A stretch of DNA of 64,000 nt, taken from NCBI RefSeq assembly GCF_014197755.1, contig NZ_JACIGE010000002.1, positions 186,001 through 250,000 of the forward strand, in the 5' to 3' direction. This document shows, in pieces, positions 1 to 7,719 of this stretch. The notes under the pieces are model-generated. The model was not told the DNA's origin and did not search any database. It was given only the letters and a program-made list of their open reading frames with translations. A program made the translations under genes and the position numbers. The stretch comes from Rhodocyclus tenuis. Lineage in GTDB: Bacteria; Pseudomonadota; Gammaproteobacteria; Burkholderiales; Rhodocyclaceae. The stretch's first letter is position 1. Every line of letters begins with the position of its first letter.

Positions 1-156
1 GGTGTCTCGGCGGCGCAACTGTCGCCCGAGCAGGCGGCGCGGCTGGCCGGCATGGTGCCGAACCCGCGCTTCTACGACCGCAACCGCAACACGCCGGGGC
101 TGGCGAAGAAGACCGCGATCATCCTCGGGCGAATGCCGGCGGCCGAACTGCCCTGA
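1..156 (+). CDS. mtgA: Monofunctional peptidoglycan glycosyltransferase, C-terminal fragment
   Basis: The frame is open from the first base and stops with TGA at 154-156, so only the last 51 residues are present. The motif AARLAGMVPNPRFYD followed by a basic segment and IILGRM matches the C-terminal end of MtgA and GT51 family transglycosylases, which polymerise lipid II into glycan strands at the inner membrane. The catalytic GT51 motifs lie outside the window. GT51 domains of class A PBPs share the MVPNP stretch, but the stop right after the RM segment favours the monofunctional enzyme. Confidence 0.75.
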   Translation, partial: GVSAAQLSPEQAARLAGMVPNPRFYDRNRNTPGLAKKTAIILGRMPAAELP

Positions 157-178
157 GCGGCAACGGCGCGCGCTGAGC

Positions 179-673
179 TCAGCCCTTGTGCTCGACGCGC
201 CGCGAAGTCTTCCTGACCAGCCCGGTCTCGGCGTCGAAATGCACGTGGAAGTGCGCTTCCTCGTTCGGGAAGCTGCTGCCGACGCGCCAGTCCCAGACCT
301 CTTCGCCCATGCGCGCGAACACCGTGCTTGATCCCGGGTGGCCGAGCAGGCGCAGGATGTCTTCCTTGCTCATGCCCTCGCGCACCCTGGCGTAACTGGC
401 CTCGCCGAGCACCTGCTCGATCTTCTGCAGCACGCCGTCCGGCCCGATGCTGAGCATGTGACATTCGATGCCGGCAGGCTGACGGTTGTATTCCCAGACA
501 TACGAACCGTCGGCGTTGCGATACTCGGCTTTGGGTTCGCCCATGCGCGAGCGGATTTCGGCGACGGTCGACACGCCGGGTTCGAGTTTCTGCAGATTGA
601 TGCCGTCGCAGGCCGGCAGAACTGCCGAGACAACAGCGGCAACACCGGCGCCAAGCCAGCGCGGAAGCGTCAT
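179..673 (-). CDS. Outer membrane protein assembly factor BamE-like lipoprotein
   Basis: A 164-residue lipoprotein. The start at 673 gives a short signal peptide ending in lipobox LPAC (Cys22). An upstream in-frame start at 751 would bury that signal and is rejected. The mature part holds two BamE/SmpA-like repeats: one around VSTVAEIRSRMGEP (about residues 35-50) and a second around EGMSKEDILRLLGHP (about 100-115). Each has the pattern of a helix followed by a G(E/H)P turn seen in the SmpA/OmlA family. The likely place is the inner leaflet of the outer membrane. It is not next to fur or the ubiquinone-binding START gene as canonical bamE often is, so it may be a paralogue. Confidence 0.7.
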   Translation of the reverse strand: MTLPRWLGAGVAAVVSAVLPACDGINLQKLEPGVSTVAEIRSRMGEPKAEYRNADGSYVWEYNRQPAGIECHMLSIGPDGVLQKIEQVLGEASYARVREGMSKEDILRLLGHPGSSTVFARMGEEVWDWRVGSSFPNEEAHFHVHFDAETGLVRKTSRRVEHKG

Positions 674-881
674 GAGGCGACTCCAGGAAAACTTCGCGCC
701 AGTGTAAGCCATCGGCAGCAGACCGGCGACGCGCGCAGAATTCGCCGGCACCCCTCAGGAAAGAATGACTTGCATTTCGGCGCGGGCGTTCAGCCGCGCC
801 AAAGTGCCGCCAGAGTTGCCGGCACGGGTCGGCGGGACGGGCGTCGGTGTTAAAATCCCGCATCTTTTTGCGCAGCGCACC

Positions 882-2324
882 ATGAGCGAAGAAATCCACC
901 ACGCCGACGGCGACGAATTGCAGCAACACCTCGACCAGGTGCAGACGCTGCTCGCCCGTCAGAAGCTGGTGGAAGGGCTGGTGCACCGGCAGGACATGCC
1001 GCGCCACGAGCTCGTCGAAGGGCTGGTGCACAAGCAGCATCTGAACGAGTTGCGCACGCGGCTCGACCACATGCACCCGGCCGACATCGCCTACATCCTC
1101 GAGGCGCTGCCGCTCGACGAGCGGCTGATCGTCTGGGATCTGGTCAAGGCCGAGCGCGACGGCGACATCCTGCTCGAAGTCTCGGACGCGGTCCGCGAAA
1201 GCCTGATCGCGAACATGGATTCGCACGAGCTCGTCGCCGCGGCCGAGAGCCTCGACGCCGACGAACTCGCCGACCTGGCGCCCGACCTGCCGCACGAGGT
1301 CATCGAAGGCGTTTTCCAGTCGCTGTCGGTCGAGGAACGCGAGCAGCTGCGCGCGGCGATGTCCTACCCCGAGGAATCGGTCGGTTCGATCATGGACTTC
1401 GACATGGTCACCGTGCGCGAGGACGTCACGCTCGAAGTCGTGCTGCGCTACCTGCGCCTCTTCGACGAACTGCCCGACCATACCGACCAGCTCTTCGTTG
1501 TCGACCGCGACGAGCACCTCAAGGGCGTGCTGCCGCTCAACCGCCTGCTCGTCTCCGACCCGGATACCGAAGTCGGCACGCTGATGCTCACCGACTTCAT
1601 CGACCTGCAGCCGGGCGACGAAGCCGAAGAAGCGGCGCAGGCCTTCGAGCGTTACGACCTCGTCTCGGCGCCGGTGGTCGACAGCCAGCACCGGCTGATC
1701 GGCCGCGTGACCGTCAATACCGTCGTCGACTTCATCCGTGAAGAAAGCGAAGCCGAACAACTGGCGCAGGCCGGTCTGAAAGAAGAGGAAGACATCTTCG
1801 CGCCGGTGTGGGATTCGGTGAAAAACCGCTGGGCCTGGCTGGCGGTGAATTTGGTCACCGCCTTTGTCGCCTCGCGCGTGATCGGCGCCTTTGAAGGCTC
1901 GATCGAAAAGCTCGTTGCGCTCGCCGCACTGATGCCGATCGTTGCCGGCATCGGCGGCAACTCGGGCAATCAGACGATCACCATGATCGTCCGCGCCATC
2001 GCCATGGGCCAGGTCAAGCCCGACGCCATCCGCCGCCTGCTGCGCAAGGAAATCAACGTCGCGCTGATCAACGGAATCGTCTGGGGCGGCCTGCTCGGCG
2101 TGGCGGCGTGGTGGATGTACGGCAGCGCCTCGCTCGGGCTGGTGATGACCTCGGCAATGACGCTCAACCTGCTGCTGGCCGCCGTCGCCGGCGTCTCGAT
2201 CCCGCTGCTGCGCGAACGCCTCGGCGCCGACCCGGCCGTCGGCGGCTCGGTGCTGATCACCGCCCTCACCGACTCGGGCGGCTTCTTCATCTTCCTCGGG
2301 CTGGCGACGCTGTTCCTGATGTAG
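882..2324 (+). CDS. mgtE: Magnesium transporter MgtE
   Basis: A 480-residue protein with the full MgtE order: cytosolic N-domain of short helices (about 1-140), two CBS domains (about 140-270, including VTVREDVTLEVVLRYLRL and FERYDLVSAPVVD), then five membrane helices. The pore signature PIVAGIGGNSGNQT (about 350) is intact. MgtE is a homodimeric Mg2+ channel gated by Mg2+ binding to the N and CBS domains. The ATG at 882 is chosen because upstream residues in the frame are non-conserved. The gene stands alone and its 3' end faces the orphan repressor gene. Confidence 0.95.
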   Translation: MSEEIHHADGDELQQHLDQVQTLLARQKLVEGLVHRQDMPRHELVEGLVHKQHLNELRTRLDHMHPADIAYILEALPLDERLIVWDLVKAERDGDILLEVSDAVRESLIANMDSHELVAAAESLDADELADLAPDLPHEVIEGVFQSLSVEEREQLRAAMSYPEESVGSIMDFDMVTVREDVTLEVVLRYLRLFDELPDHTDQLFVVDRDEHLKGVLPLNRLLVSDPDTEVGTLMLTDFIDLQPGDEAEEAAQAFERYDLVSAPVVDSQHRLIGRVTVNTVVDFIREESEAEQLAQAGLKEEEDIFAPVWDSVKNRWAWLAVNLVTAFVASRVIGAFEGSIEKLVALAALMPIVAGIGGNSGNQTITMIVRAIAMGQVKPDAIRRLLRKEINVALINGIVWGGLLGVAAWWMYGSASLGLVMTSAMTLNLLLAAVAGVSIPLLRERLGADPAVGGSVLITALTDSGGFFIFLGLATLFLM

Positions 2325-2412
2325 CGCGGGGCGGCCGGAGCGCGACGCAGCAGGATTACTCCTCGGCGCCGGCCGAACACCAAGCAGAAGCTGAGCGCGC
2401 TGCTCGCCGCGG

Positions 2413-2688
2413 CTAGTCCGAATAAGCGGGAGAGAGCAATTTAAGCAACGGCACGTCGCGCAGCTCAAGAAGCCAAGCCGCCCGTGCGTAATGCCCGATC
2501 TGTACAGTCGGCCTTCCTTGCTCGACGAACAGGACAGTTTGCGGGCCAACGCCCATCATGTCGGCGAACTCGCGCTGCGAGAGCCTGCGCTCTTTGCGCG
2601 CCGCCGCAATGCGCTGGCCCAGCGCCACAAGCGAGGCTTGCACCTCAAAGGGCAAGGGGGAAATTTCGAAGCTGCGTAGTTTTGGCAT
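2413..2688 (-). CDS. XRE-family (HipB-like) DNA-binding protein, orphan antitoxin-type repressor
   Basis: A 91-residue protein with a Cro/CI-type helix-turn-helix at about residues 24-78 (RIAAARKERRLSQREFADMM, then the recognition helix GVGPQTVLFVEQG). The layout resembles HipB and other antitoxins that precede hipA-type toxin genes. No toxin follows: the gene runs into the convergent mgtE 3' end after 88 bases. A perfect inverted repeat of GATAAGTCAT flanks its promoter and start codon, which suggests autoregulation. There is no clear Shine-Dalgarno before the ATG and the inferred leader is only about 22 nt. It may be the remnant of a toxin-antitoxin pair or may regulate the neighbouring cassette. 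Confidence 0.75.
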   Translation of the reverse strand: MPKLRSFEISPLPFEVQASLVALGQRIAAARKERRLSQREFADMMGVGPQTVLFVEQGRPTVQIGHYARAAWLLELRDVPLLKLLSPAYSD

Positions 2689-2730
2689 GACTTATCAGGG
2701 CAAATGGCATGTTTCGCGATGATAAGTCAT
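2687..2730. promoter_or_regulatory. Palindromic operator of the XRE repressor
   Basis: ATGACTTATC at 2687-2696 and its exact reverse complement GATAAGTCAT at 2721-2730 form a 10-base perfect inverted repeat spaced by 24 bases. The left half overlaps the repressor's start codon. The right half overlaps its predicted -10 box. A third, one-mismatch half (ATGACTCATC) lies at 2755-2764. This arrangement fits negative autoregulation by the encoded XRE dimer; the binding itself is inferred. Confidence 0.6.
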
Positions 2731-2746
2731 TGCGCGCGCAAACCAA
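2719..2746 (-). promoter_or_regulatory. Predicted sigma70 promoter of the XRE repressor
   Basis: Read on the minus strand: TTGGTT (2746-2741), a 16-base spacer, then TATCAT (2724-2719), five of six matches to the -10 consensus. The predicted start of transcription is near 2711, giving a leader of about 22 nt. The -10 box is covered by one operator half. Confidence 0.45.
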
Positions 2747-2996
2747 GCTCCTGCCATGACTCATCATGGTCGTTGGGCGTCATCGGCGTTTAGCCGCGGC
2801 CGTTGATCGGCCTAAGCGGCCATACGAGCCGGAAAGCAAACGCGTCAGCTATGAGCTGAGGATTCGCCTTTTGTCGGTCATAGGTCTTCAATGGTCAGAT
2901 GCTAAACGGCTGCGATCAAGCGCGCGCGGGCCAATGCGCCAACTTAGAGACCTAACTGCTCGTCTTAAGAAACCATGGGTGCGTTGATCTGGTCTA

Positions 2997-3025
2997 TTGG
3001 AGGTGTCAAACTGAGTTCGTATAAT
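2997..3025 (+). promoter_or_regulatory. Predicted sigma70 promoter of the sce7726-family gene
   Basis: TTGGAG (2997-3002), a 17-base spacer and a perfect TATAAT (3020-3025). Transcription would start near 3032, 38 bases before the ATG at 3070. The operator-like half-sites near 2755 are over 200 bases upstream, so direct repression by the XRE protein is possible but not shown. Confidence 0.5.
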
Positions 3026-3069
3026 GAAGAGTTACGGGGGAGTGGCAACCATAGACGAAGCCACGAGAG

Positions 3070-3858
3070 ATGCTAAACGAACGGGATATTAAAACCGCGT
3101 TGATCGATCGCCTCTTCGAGAAAGGAATGCTCGAAGAGGCAGTATTGATTAATGAAATGGTAATTGCTAATTGGAACAGGCGGGCAGATATTGCCGTTGC
3201 TAATGGTCGTCTTTACGCATACGAGATCAAGAGTGACCTGGACAGCCTTGATCGCCTAGAAGGACAGGTTTCAGCGTACCTTGATCGCTTCGACAAAGTC
3301 ACAGTAGTAACCACTGCTAAGTTCATTTCAGCCGTTACAGCTCAAGTGCCGGAGCAGGTCGAAATATGGGAGGCGTCAGGTCAAAGCCAATCTATTACGC
3401 TTAGGGTAGTGCGTCGTGGCCGAACTAAAGAAATTAGCTCAAGGCGAATGCTCTGTGGTTTTCTTCTTAAGTCGGAATTGCTAGCCTTGATGAGGCGGCA
3501 CGGAATAAGCGCGTCACCTGACGAACCACGACAGGCGCTAATTTCACTGTTTCAGCAAGTCTCAACAAAGGATTTGAGGCAATTTGTTCTTGGTTGCTTG
3601 AAACGCCGATATCGCGAGACATTTGAGACATTCGTGCAACAAAAGGGGGCGAAGACAACACAAATCGATCTCGACAACCTTAGCAAGTCGAAGCTAAGCA
3701 TAAAGCAACGGGATAGTACGACTAAAGAGGTCTCGAACGAGAAAAGTCCAAGTCCAAGGAGCTATCATTCCCTAGACTTGGACAGGCTATCTCAGAAGTA
3801 CGGCGGGATGCCGGAAAGTATGCCGTCGGCGGTATTGCGTCGAACGTTTCGCGAGTGA
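3070..3858 (+). CDS. sce7726 family protein, PD-(D/E)XK nuclease-like
   Basis: A 262-residue protein. Residues 1-80 show the family signature: RADIAVANGRLYAYEIKSD, with Asp40 and Glu52-x-Lys54 placed as in the PD-(D/E)XK endonuclease fold, followed by LEGQVSAY and the strand DKVTVVTT. The C-terminal two thirds are helical and basic with no domain I recognise. From memory, sce7726 proteins often sit beside sce7725/'beta' family proteins in mobile, defence-type loci, and that pairing is present here. The stop codon is three bases from the stop of the convergent beta gene. Codons are visibly richer in A/T third positions than the flanking genes, pointing to horizontal transfer. The nuclease role is inferred. 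Confidence 0.75.
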   Translation: MLNERDIKTALIDRLFEKGMLEEAVLINEMVIANWNRRADIAVANGRLYAYEIKSDLDSLDRLEGQVSAYLDRFDKVTVVTTAKFISAVTAQVPEQVEIWEASGQSQSITLRVVRRGRTKEISSRRMLCGFLLKSELLALMRRHGISASPDEPRQALISLFQQVSTKDLRQFVLGCLKRRYRETFETFVQQKGAKTTQIDLDNLSKSKLSIKQRDSTTKEVSNEKSPSPRSYHSLDLDRLSQKYGGMPESMPSAVLRRTFRE

Positions 3859-3861
3859 CAA

Positions 3862-4938
3862 TTATTCGTAGATATCGAAGTCCTCCTCGTCGCCATCAGG
3901 CGATTCAAGGGATAGCGCAAGCTGACGTGAAATATGCATATTTACCCTTGCTGCAATCCAGCTTGAAGGGGTTTTCATGCCATCAATTAGTCCTTCTGCA
4001 GCTTTTCGGATCATCTCGGCTCCCCAGCTGCCATCCTCTAGAATCTCAGGGTAGCTCTCTATTAGAGTAGTAGCAGCATCTATGTATCCGGTAGAGTTTG
4101 TTTCTGGCCTTCTCTCGAAGGCCCATGCATCGTAAAGAGGATAGTCAATCCGTGGCGTATATCGCCCGCCCGCGTTGGCATAAACCTTGGCGTGTATTGA
4201 GCTGTGATCGCCATAGATTGCTACTTCCGATCCACCTATTTCTTGGTGGAGAACTCGCTCAAGAATGCCGATAATGCCACGCTTGCCACCACTGTTTGCA
4301 TCGAGATGGGAAGTCACTGATGCTGGGAAACTGGTGGAAATGACCGCGATTATTGCGTCTTCAACATCTTCTCGCACCTGATTGATTGCTGTCACGCAGG
4401 CGGCAATGGAGGCTGCCATCGTTTCCCGAATGTAACCAACGTCAATGATTACCAGAGCATTTTCTGGCGAGTCCATCGCGGAAAGCGCGGTAGTAACTTT
4501 ATCCGTTTCAGACAAAAAGTCAGTAATCCGGAATGCGACTTTTCCTAGGCCGCTATTTTCAAGCTGCCTGGTCTGCCGAATAATCTGTTGGTTCTTCGCG
4601 CTTGGCGTGATCTGTATAACAGGAACGGCGTTAGGAATATCGGTGACGTAAGACTGCCATGCTTTGAAGTTCTCCTCAGAATCAAGCACTTTACGCAGTG
4701 CCGCATTTTGATGAGAAGACTCCGCAGTGAGGTCCAGAATGAAGGGGCGCTCTCCGACAGCCTTTTGAAGTTGCGAAATAGATTCTGAGATACCTTCTTG
4801 GTTACGCCACGCACCGAGAGTTATGATCGGTAGCATGTTTCTTTTACTTTCGTCAGACAACTGCCTGTAGCCATACATCTCTGCCGGACGGGTCCTAAGG
4901 GCAGGGTAGTACTTGTAGTCTTCGAAACTAACGTCCAT
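3862..4938 (-). CDS. Beta family protein (phage T4 beta-protein-like, PF14350 type)
   Basis: A 358-residue protein. The N-terminus YYPALRTRPAEMYGYRQLSD followed by MLPIITLG matches the opening of the 'beta protein' family, where a Y-P-x-L-x-x-(R/K)-x-x-E segment leads into P-I-I. Alternating strands and helices over about 1-250 (FILDLTA, VPVIQITP, VAFRITD, ALVIIDVGYI, AVISTSFPAS) suggest a TIM-barrel-like fold; this is inference. The C-terminus is acidic. A clear AGGAG precedes the ATG at 4938, and the two-TM gene ends 11 bases upstream, so both form one operon. The biochemical function of the family is not established; its pairing with a nuclease-like sce7726 protein suggests genome defence. 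Confidence 0.75.
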   Translation of the reverse strand: MDVSFEDYKYYPALRTRPAEMYGYRQLSDESKRNMLPIITLGAWRNQEGISESISQLQKAVGERPFILDLTAESSHQNAALRKVLDSEENFKAWQSYVTDIPNAVPVIQITPSAKNQQIIRQTRQLENSGLGKVAFRITDFLSETDKVTTALSAMDSPENALVIIDVGYIRETMAASIAACVTAINQVREDVEDAIIAVISTSFPASVTSHLDANSGGKRGIIGILERVLHQEIGGSEVAIYGDHSSIHAKVYANAGGRYTPRIDYPLYDAWAFERRPETNSTGYIDAATTLIESYPEILEDGSWGAEMIRKAAEGLIDGMKTPSSWIAARVNMHISRQLALSLESPDGDEEDFDIYE

Positions 4939-4949
4939 TACCTATCTCC

Positions 4950-5369
4950 TTATTCTGCTGTCTCTACCTGCTCTGGACGTTCTGCCGGATGTTCGGTTGA
5001 CTGGGCAGCCTTCCTAGAGGATGGGGATTTTGCGCGTTGCCGAACCGAAACCACGTAATCAGCGATGTGGGTCAGCCTGCTATTCTCGGCCTTAACTCGT
5101 TCCAGTTCTCCAGTTAGATCCTCGATCTTTACACCTTGGATTGCCGCAAGCTTTACCAGTCGGTAACCAACGTAACCTAGGCAGATGCCACTCAGGAGTG
5201 CTGCCATCCAACCAGAGAAAGTAAGCCAGAAAATCTCGGGCTTCTGGGCAAAGGCGAAATATAGGGTAATTCCGATGCCGATAAACCCGATAAAAAAGCC
5301 TCCTGCCCCCCACCACTGTCCGGTAAGTGTGGCCGTGTCTGTATCTATTTTATCGAGTTCCTTGGGCAC
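4950..5369 (-). CDS. Small two-TM membrane protein with coiled coil, cassette partner
   Basis: A 139-residue protein of no family I recognise. Two hydrophobic helices span about residues 21-41 and 47-70 with a short QKPE turn, so both termini face the same side. Residues 78-102 (KIEDLTGELERVKAENSRLT) form a heptad coiled coil, and a charged, disordered tail follows. The start is GTG at 5369 with AGGA seven bases upstream; an overlapping ATG is in another frame. It is the first gene of the operon with the beta gene. A membrane anchor, sensor or pore-forming effector is plausible by analogy with two-TM effectors of other defence systems. Base composition matches the cassette. Confidence 0.65.
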   Translation of the reverse strand: MPKELDKIDTDTATLTGQWWGAGGFFIGFIGIGITLYFAFAQKPEIFWLTFSGWMAALLSGICLGYVGYRLVKLAAIQGVKIEDLTGELERVKAENSRLTHIADYVVSVRQRAKSPSSRKAAQSTEHPAERPEQVETAE

Positions 5370-5596
5370 TTCATTTTCCTTGTGCTTGCGAGCGAATCGG
5401 AAATTGCTGGTGCTCCCGATGCATTTCTATCCCGAGTGTGGCCGCTCGTTTTTAGCAGTTCCGAGGTACCGCAGGTGTTCCAGCTTGTATCACGGCGATA
5501 GTTTATGCCATATGTCATGCGTTTGTGGTGCTTAACAGCGCTGAGCGTGGAAGCCACCAAATCACCATCGTCACTTTGTTGTCACTGGCAAAGAGA

Positions 5597-5632
5597 AACG
5601 GCTTGGAATTTTTCCTAAACCGTTGATTTTTT
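5597..5632. terminator. Rho-independent terminator-like hairpin
   Basis: AACGGCTTGG (5597-5606) pairs with CCTAAACCGTT (5614-5624) with one mismatch and one G-T pair across an eight-base loop. A run of six T follows on the plus strand (5627-5632). On the minus strand a T-rich TTCTCTTT follows, so it could also end the DUF924 transcript. No plus-strand gene ends here. Confidence 0.5.
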
Positions 5633-5702
5633 AGAGCCCGCAGTGGATCGACCCCTGGACCCAAGGATTAGTATCCCGTTGGCGCCTGACGCTACTATTT
5701 GG

Positions 5703-5930
5703 TTACTCGACACTGTCAAGTGCCGGAAATTTGCCAGACTGCTGCCGTAGCATCCGATATTCCCCAACGTCGGTAATGGCCGACCAAGAGACATAGCCCC
5801 CCGACGCCCCCCCCGAATCGAGAACGACAACCAACCGAGCAGCTCCACCGCCTGAACAGGCGCGCACTGACAGCAAGTAGAAGGCCGTCATACCGACAAA
5901 TGTGACCCACCCTCGCGCCTTGAGGGGCAT
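5703..5930 (-). CDS. Hypothetical small protein, weakly supported
   Basis: A possible 75-residue product starting with ATG at 5930, eight bases after the DUF924 stop on the same strand. It has a hydrophobic stretch (WVTFVGMTAFYLLSV, about residues 8-22) and a Gly/Ser-rich middle, and I recognise no family. The G-rich runs and poor ribosome site argue that it may be non-coding. Only its operon-like spacing supports it. Confidence 0.25.
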   Translation of the reverse strand: MPLKARGWVTFVGMTAFYLLSVRACSGGGAARLVVVLDSGGASGGYVSWSAITDVGEYRMLRQQSGKFPALDSVE

Positions 5931-5938
5931 CCCCGAAC

Positions 5939-6475
5939 CTAAAAACTCGACCCCGGCTCCTTGAGGAACGCCTCTTCCTCCGGCGTCGAGCTTCTGCCCA
6001 GTATCCGGTTGCGATGCGGATAGCGGCCAAAGCGGTCGATGATGGCCTTGTGCCGCAGTTCAAACTCGTAGTTGCCCGGCGGAGCCCACTCCTTGAAGAG
6101 GATCTCCGCCTCTGAGTGGATCACGGCGGACTCGCTGTGCATGTAGGGCATGAGCAGAAACGCGCGCTCGTTCGGCGCCAGCTGTTCCAGCGCGCCGGCG
6201 GCGACGGCTTCCTGAGCCAGCGCCAGCGCCATCACGTCTTGCGCAAAGGCTTTAGGCGTATTCCGGTAGAGGTTGCGCGAAAACTGGTCGAGGACGATGA
6301 CTTCGGACAAACGCCCTTTCGCCGTCACCCGCCAGGCGAACAACTCGCTCCGCGCGGCCTTCTCCAGCAGCGGCAGGAAGCGCTCGCCCAGCCGGACATC
6401 GAAGGCCGGATCAAGCGCCCACCACTGTTTGGGCTCGATTTCCTTGAACCAGAACTCCAGCACTTCTCTGTACAT
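5939..6475 (-). CDS. DUF924 family protein
   Basis: A 178-residue protein. The pattern VLEFWF near the start, KQWWALDPAFD, the central LSEVIVLDQFSRNLYRNTP (about residues 55-75) and LMPYMHSE (about 107-115) are the hallmarks of DUF924. This is an all-helical, TPR-like family of unknown biochemical role, common in proteobacteria. GGAG precedes the ATG at 6475. It is transcribed towards the accessory cassette and is divergent from the EamA gene. Confidence 0.85.
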   Translation of the reverse strand: MYREVLEFWFKEIEPKQWWALDPAFDVRLGERFLPLLEKAARSELFAWRVTAKGRLSEVIVLDQFSRNLYRNTPKAFAQDVMALALAQEAVAAGALEQLAPNERAFLLMPYMHSESAVIHSEAEILFKEWAPPGNYEFELRHKAIIDRFGRYPHRNRILGRSSTPEEEAFLKEPGSSF

Positions 6476-6713
6476 GGCGGCTCCTGCAGCGCTTGGGGCA
6501 GTCGGGAAAAGGCGTTTCCGAAATACGGCGTTCCGCAGCCAGCGGCTTCTCCGGCAGCGCTTACGATAGACTTGGCCGGGCGCGCTGACCAGTCCGGCCG
6601 GCGACGCAGGCGCGAAATGTTCGCCCCCCCTTTATTCGCCCCTTTTATCCGCCCTATTGATATCCACCCCACTTCAAACCCGCCCAGGAACCCCGCCCCG
6701 ATGATCGTCCGCC

Positions 6714-7616
6714 ATGGATAGCCGCAAGGCGCTCGACGGCCGCGCCGCCGGCATCATGCTGGTGCTCTGCGTGATCTGGGGGTTGCAGCAGGTGGTGTTG
6801 AAGGCCGCGGCGGCGGACATTTCGCCGCTGATGCAGATCGCCCTGCGCTCGGGGATCGCGGCACTGCTGGTCGGCGCGCTGATGGTCTGGCGCAAGGAAA
6901 GCCCCGCGCTTGCCGACGGCAGCTGGCGGCCGGGGCTGCTGGTCGGCTTGTTCTTCGGCCTGGAGTTCCTGTTCGTCGGCGAAGGCCTGCGCTTCACCTC
7001 GGCATCGCACATGGTGGTGTTTCTCTACACCGCGCCGATCTTTGTCGCCCTCGGCCTGCACTCGAAGCTGCCGGCCGAGCGCCTGAGTCGGCTGCAGTGG
7101 CTGGGAATCGCCTTCGCCTTCACCGGCATCGTCGTCACCTTTGCCGGGCGCAACGCGCCGCCCGGCGCGGCCGATCCGGCGAACATCCTGTGGGGAGACG
7201 CGCTCGCGCTGCTGGCGGGAATCTTCTGGGGGGCCACGACGATCGTCGTGCGCCTGTCGCAGCTATCGAGAGCGCCGGCAACGCAGACGCTGTTCTACCA
7301 GCTGGCAGCTGGCTTCGTCCTGCTCCTGCCGGCCGCCATTCTGCTCGGGCAGACGAGCATCGAGCTGACGACACTGTCGATCGGCAGCCTGCTCTTCCAG
7401 TCGGTGATTGTTTCCTTCGCCAGCTATCTCGGCTGGTTCTGGCTGCTGCGGCGTTACCTGGCTTCGCGGCTGGGCGTTTTTTCGTTCATGACGCCGCTGT
7501 TCGGTCTGGGCTTCGGGGTCTGGCTGCTCGACGAGCCGCTCGAAGCAAGCTTTCTGTTCGGGGCGATTTTCGTGCTGATCGGGGTGGTGATGGTCAGCGG
7601 CTCGCGCCGGGCGTAA
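6714..7616 (+). CDS. DMT superfamily permease (EamA family)
   Basis: A 300-residue protein with ten predicted membrane helices arranged as two EamA repeats (about residues 12-140 and 158-297). The first begins with MLVLCVIWGLQQVVLKAA, and the typical GE(G)LRF-x-SA segment lies near residue 85. EamA proteins export amino acids, metabolites or drugs; the substrate cannot be read from sequence. It stands alone and converges on hemL across a strong hairpin. Confidence 0.85.
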   Translation: MDSRKALDGRAAGIMLVLCVIWGLQQVVLKAAAADISPLMQIALRSGIAALLVGALMVWRKESPALADGSWRPGLLVGLFFGLEFLFVGEGLRFTSASHMVVFLYTAPIFVALGLHSKLPAERLSRLQWLGIAFAFTGIVVTFAGRNAPPGAADPANILWGDALALLAGIFWGATTIVVRLSQLSRAPATQTLFYQLAAGFVLLLPAAILLGQTSIELTTLSIGSLLFQSVIVSFASYLGWFWLLRRYLASRLGVFSFMTPLFGLGFGVWLLDEPLEASFLFGAIFVLIGVVMVSGSRRA

Positions 7617-7679
7617 TACGCCTGATTGCCGCGCGCAGCTGCGGCCGACGCCTGGCCCCGCCCGCCGGGCGGAGTAGAA

Positions 7680-7709
7680 GCCGGCCACCGGCAGACACCG
7701 GTGGCCGGC
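7680..7709. terminator. Strong intergenic hairpin between EamA gene and hemL
   Basis: GCCGGCCACCGG (7680-7691) and its perfect complement CCGGTGGCCGGC (7698-7709) flank a six-base loop. It sits between convergent genes and is probably a bidirectional terminator, although neither side has a long T run. The 12-base left arm also appears in the terminator at 57346-57357. Confidence 0.55.
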
Positions 7710-7719
7710 AAAAGCCCGC

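Larger units (their letters stand above)
2689..3069. other. Intergenic region between XRE repressor and sce7726 gene
   Basis: 381 bases between divergent genes. The first 80 bases hold the repressor's promoter and operators, and the last 75 hold the promoter for the sce7726 gene. The middle (about 2765-2990) can be read as a 73-residue basic peptide, but it has no ribosome site and no recognisable family, so I treat it as non-coding or degraded. GC drops across this stretch from the chromosomal level to that of the accessory cassette, so the left boundary of the insertion probably lies here. Confidence 0.5.
5370..5938. other. Right junction of the accessory cassette
   Basis: 570 bases between the two-TM gene and DUF924. 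The half next to the cassette (5370-5600) is AT-rich and has no convincing gene; the promoter for the two-TM/beta operon must lie here but I see no clear hexamers. A terminator-like hairpin follows at 5597-5632. The half next to DUF924 returns to GC-rich sequence and holds one weak minus-strand reading frame. No tRNA end, direct repeat pair or integrase remnant is apparent. Confidence 0.5.

Noticed and set aside
72-2549. Long minus-strand open frame of over 800 codons opposite mgtE
   Set aside because: It is a shadow of mgtE in GC-rich DNA; the translation is Arg/Gly/His-rich with no family resemblance.
2766-2987. Possible 73-residue basic peptide upstream of the sce7726 gene
   Set aside because: No ribosome site and no family; it would end just before the predicted promoter of the sce7726 gene.
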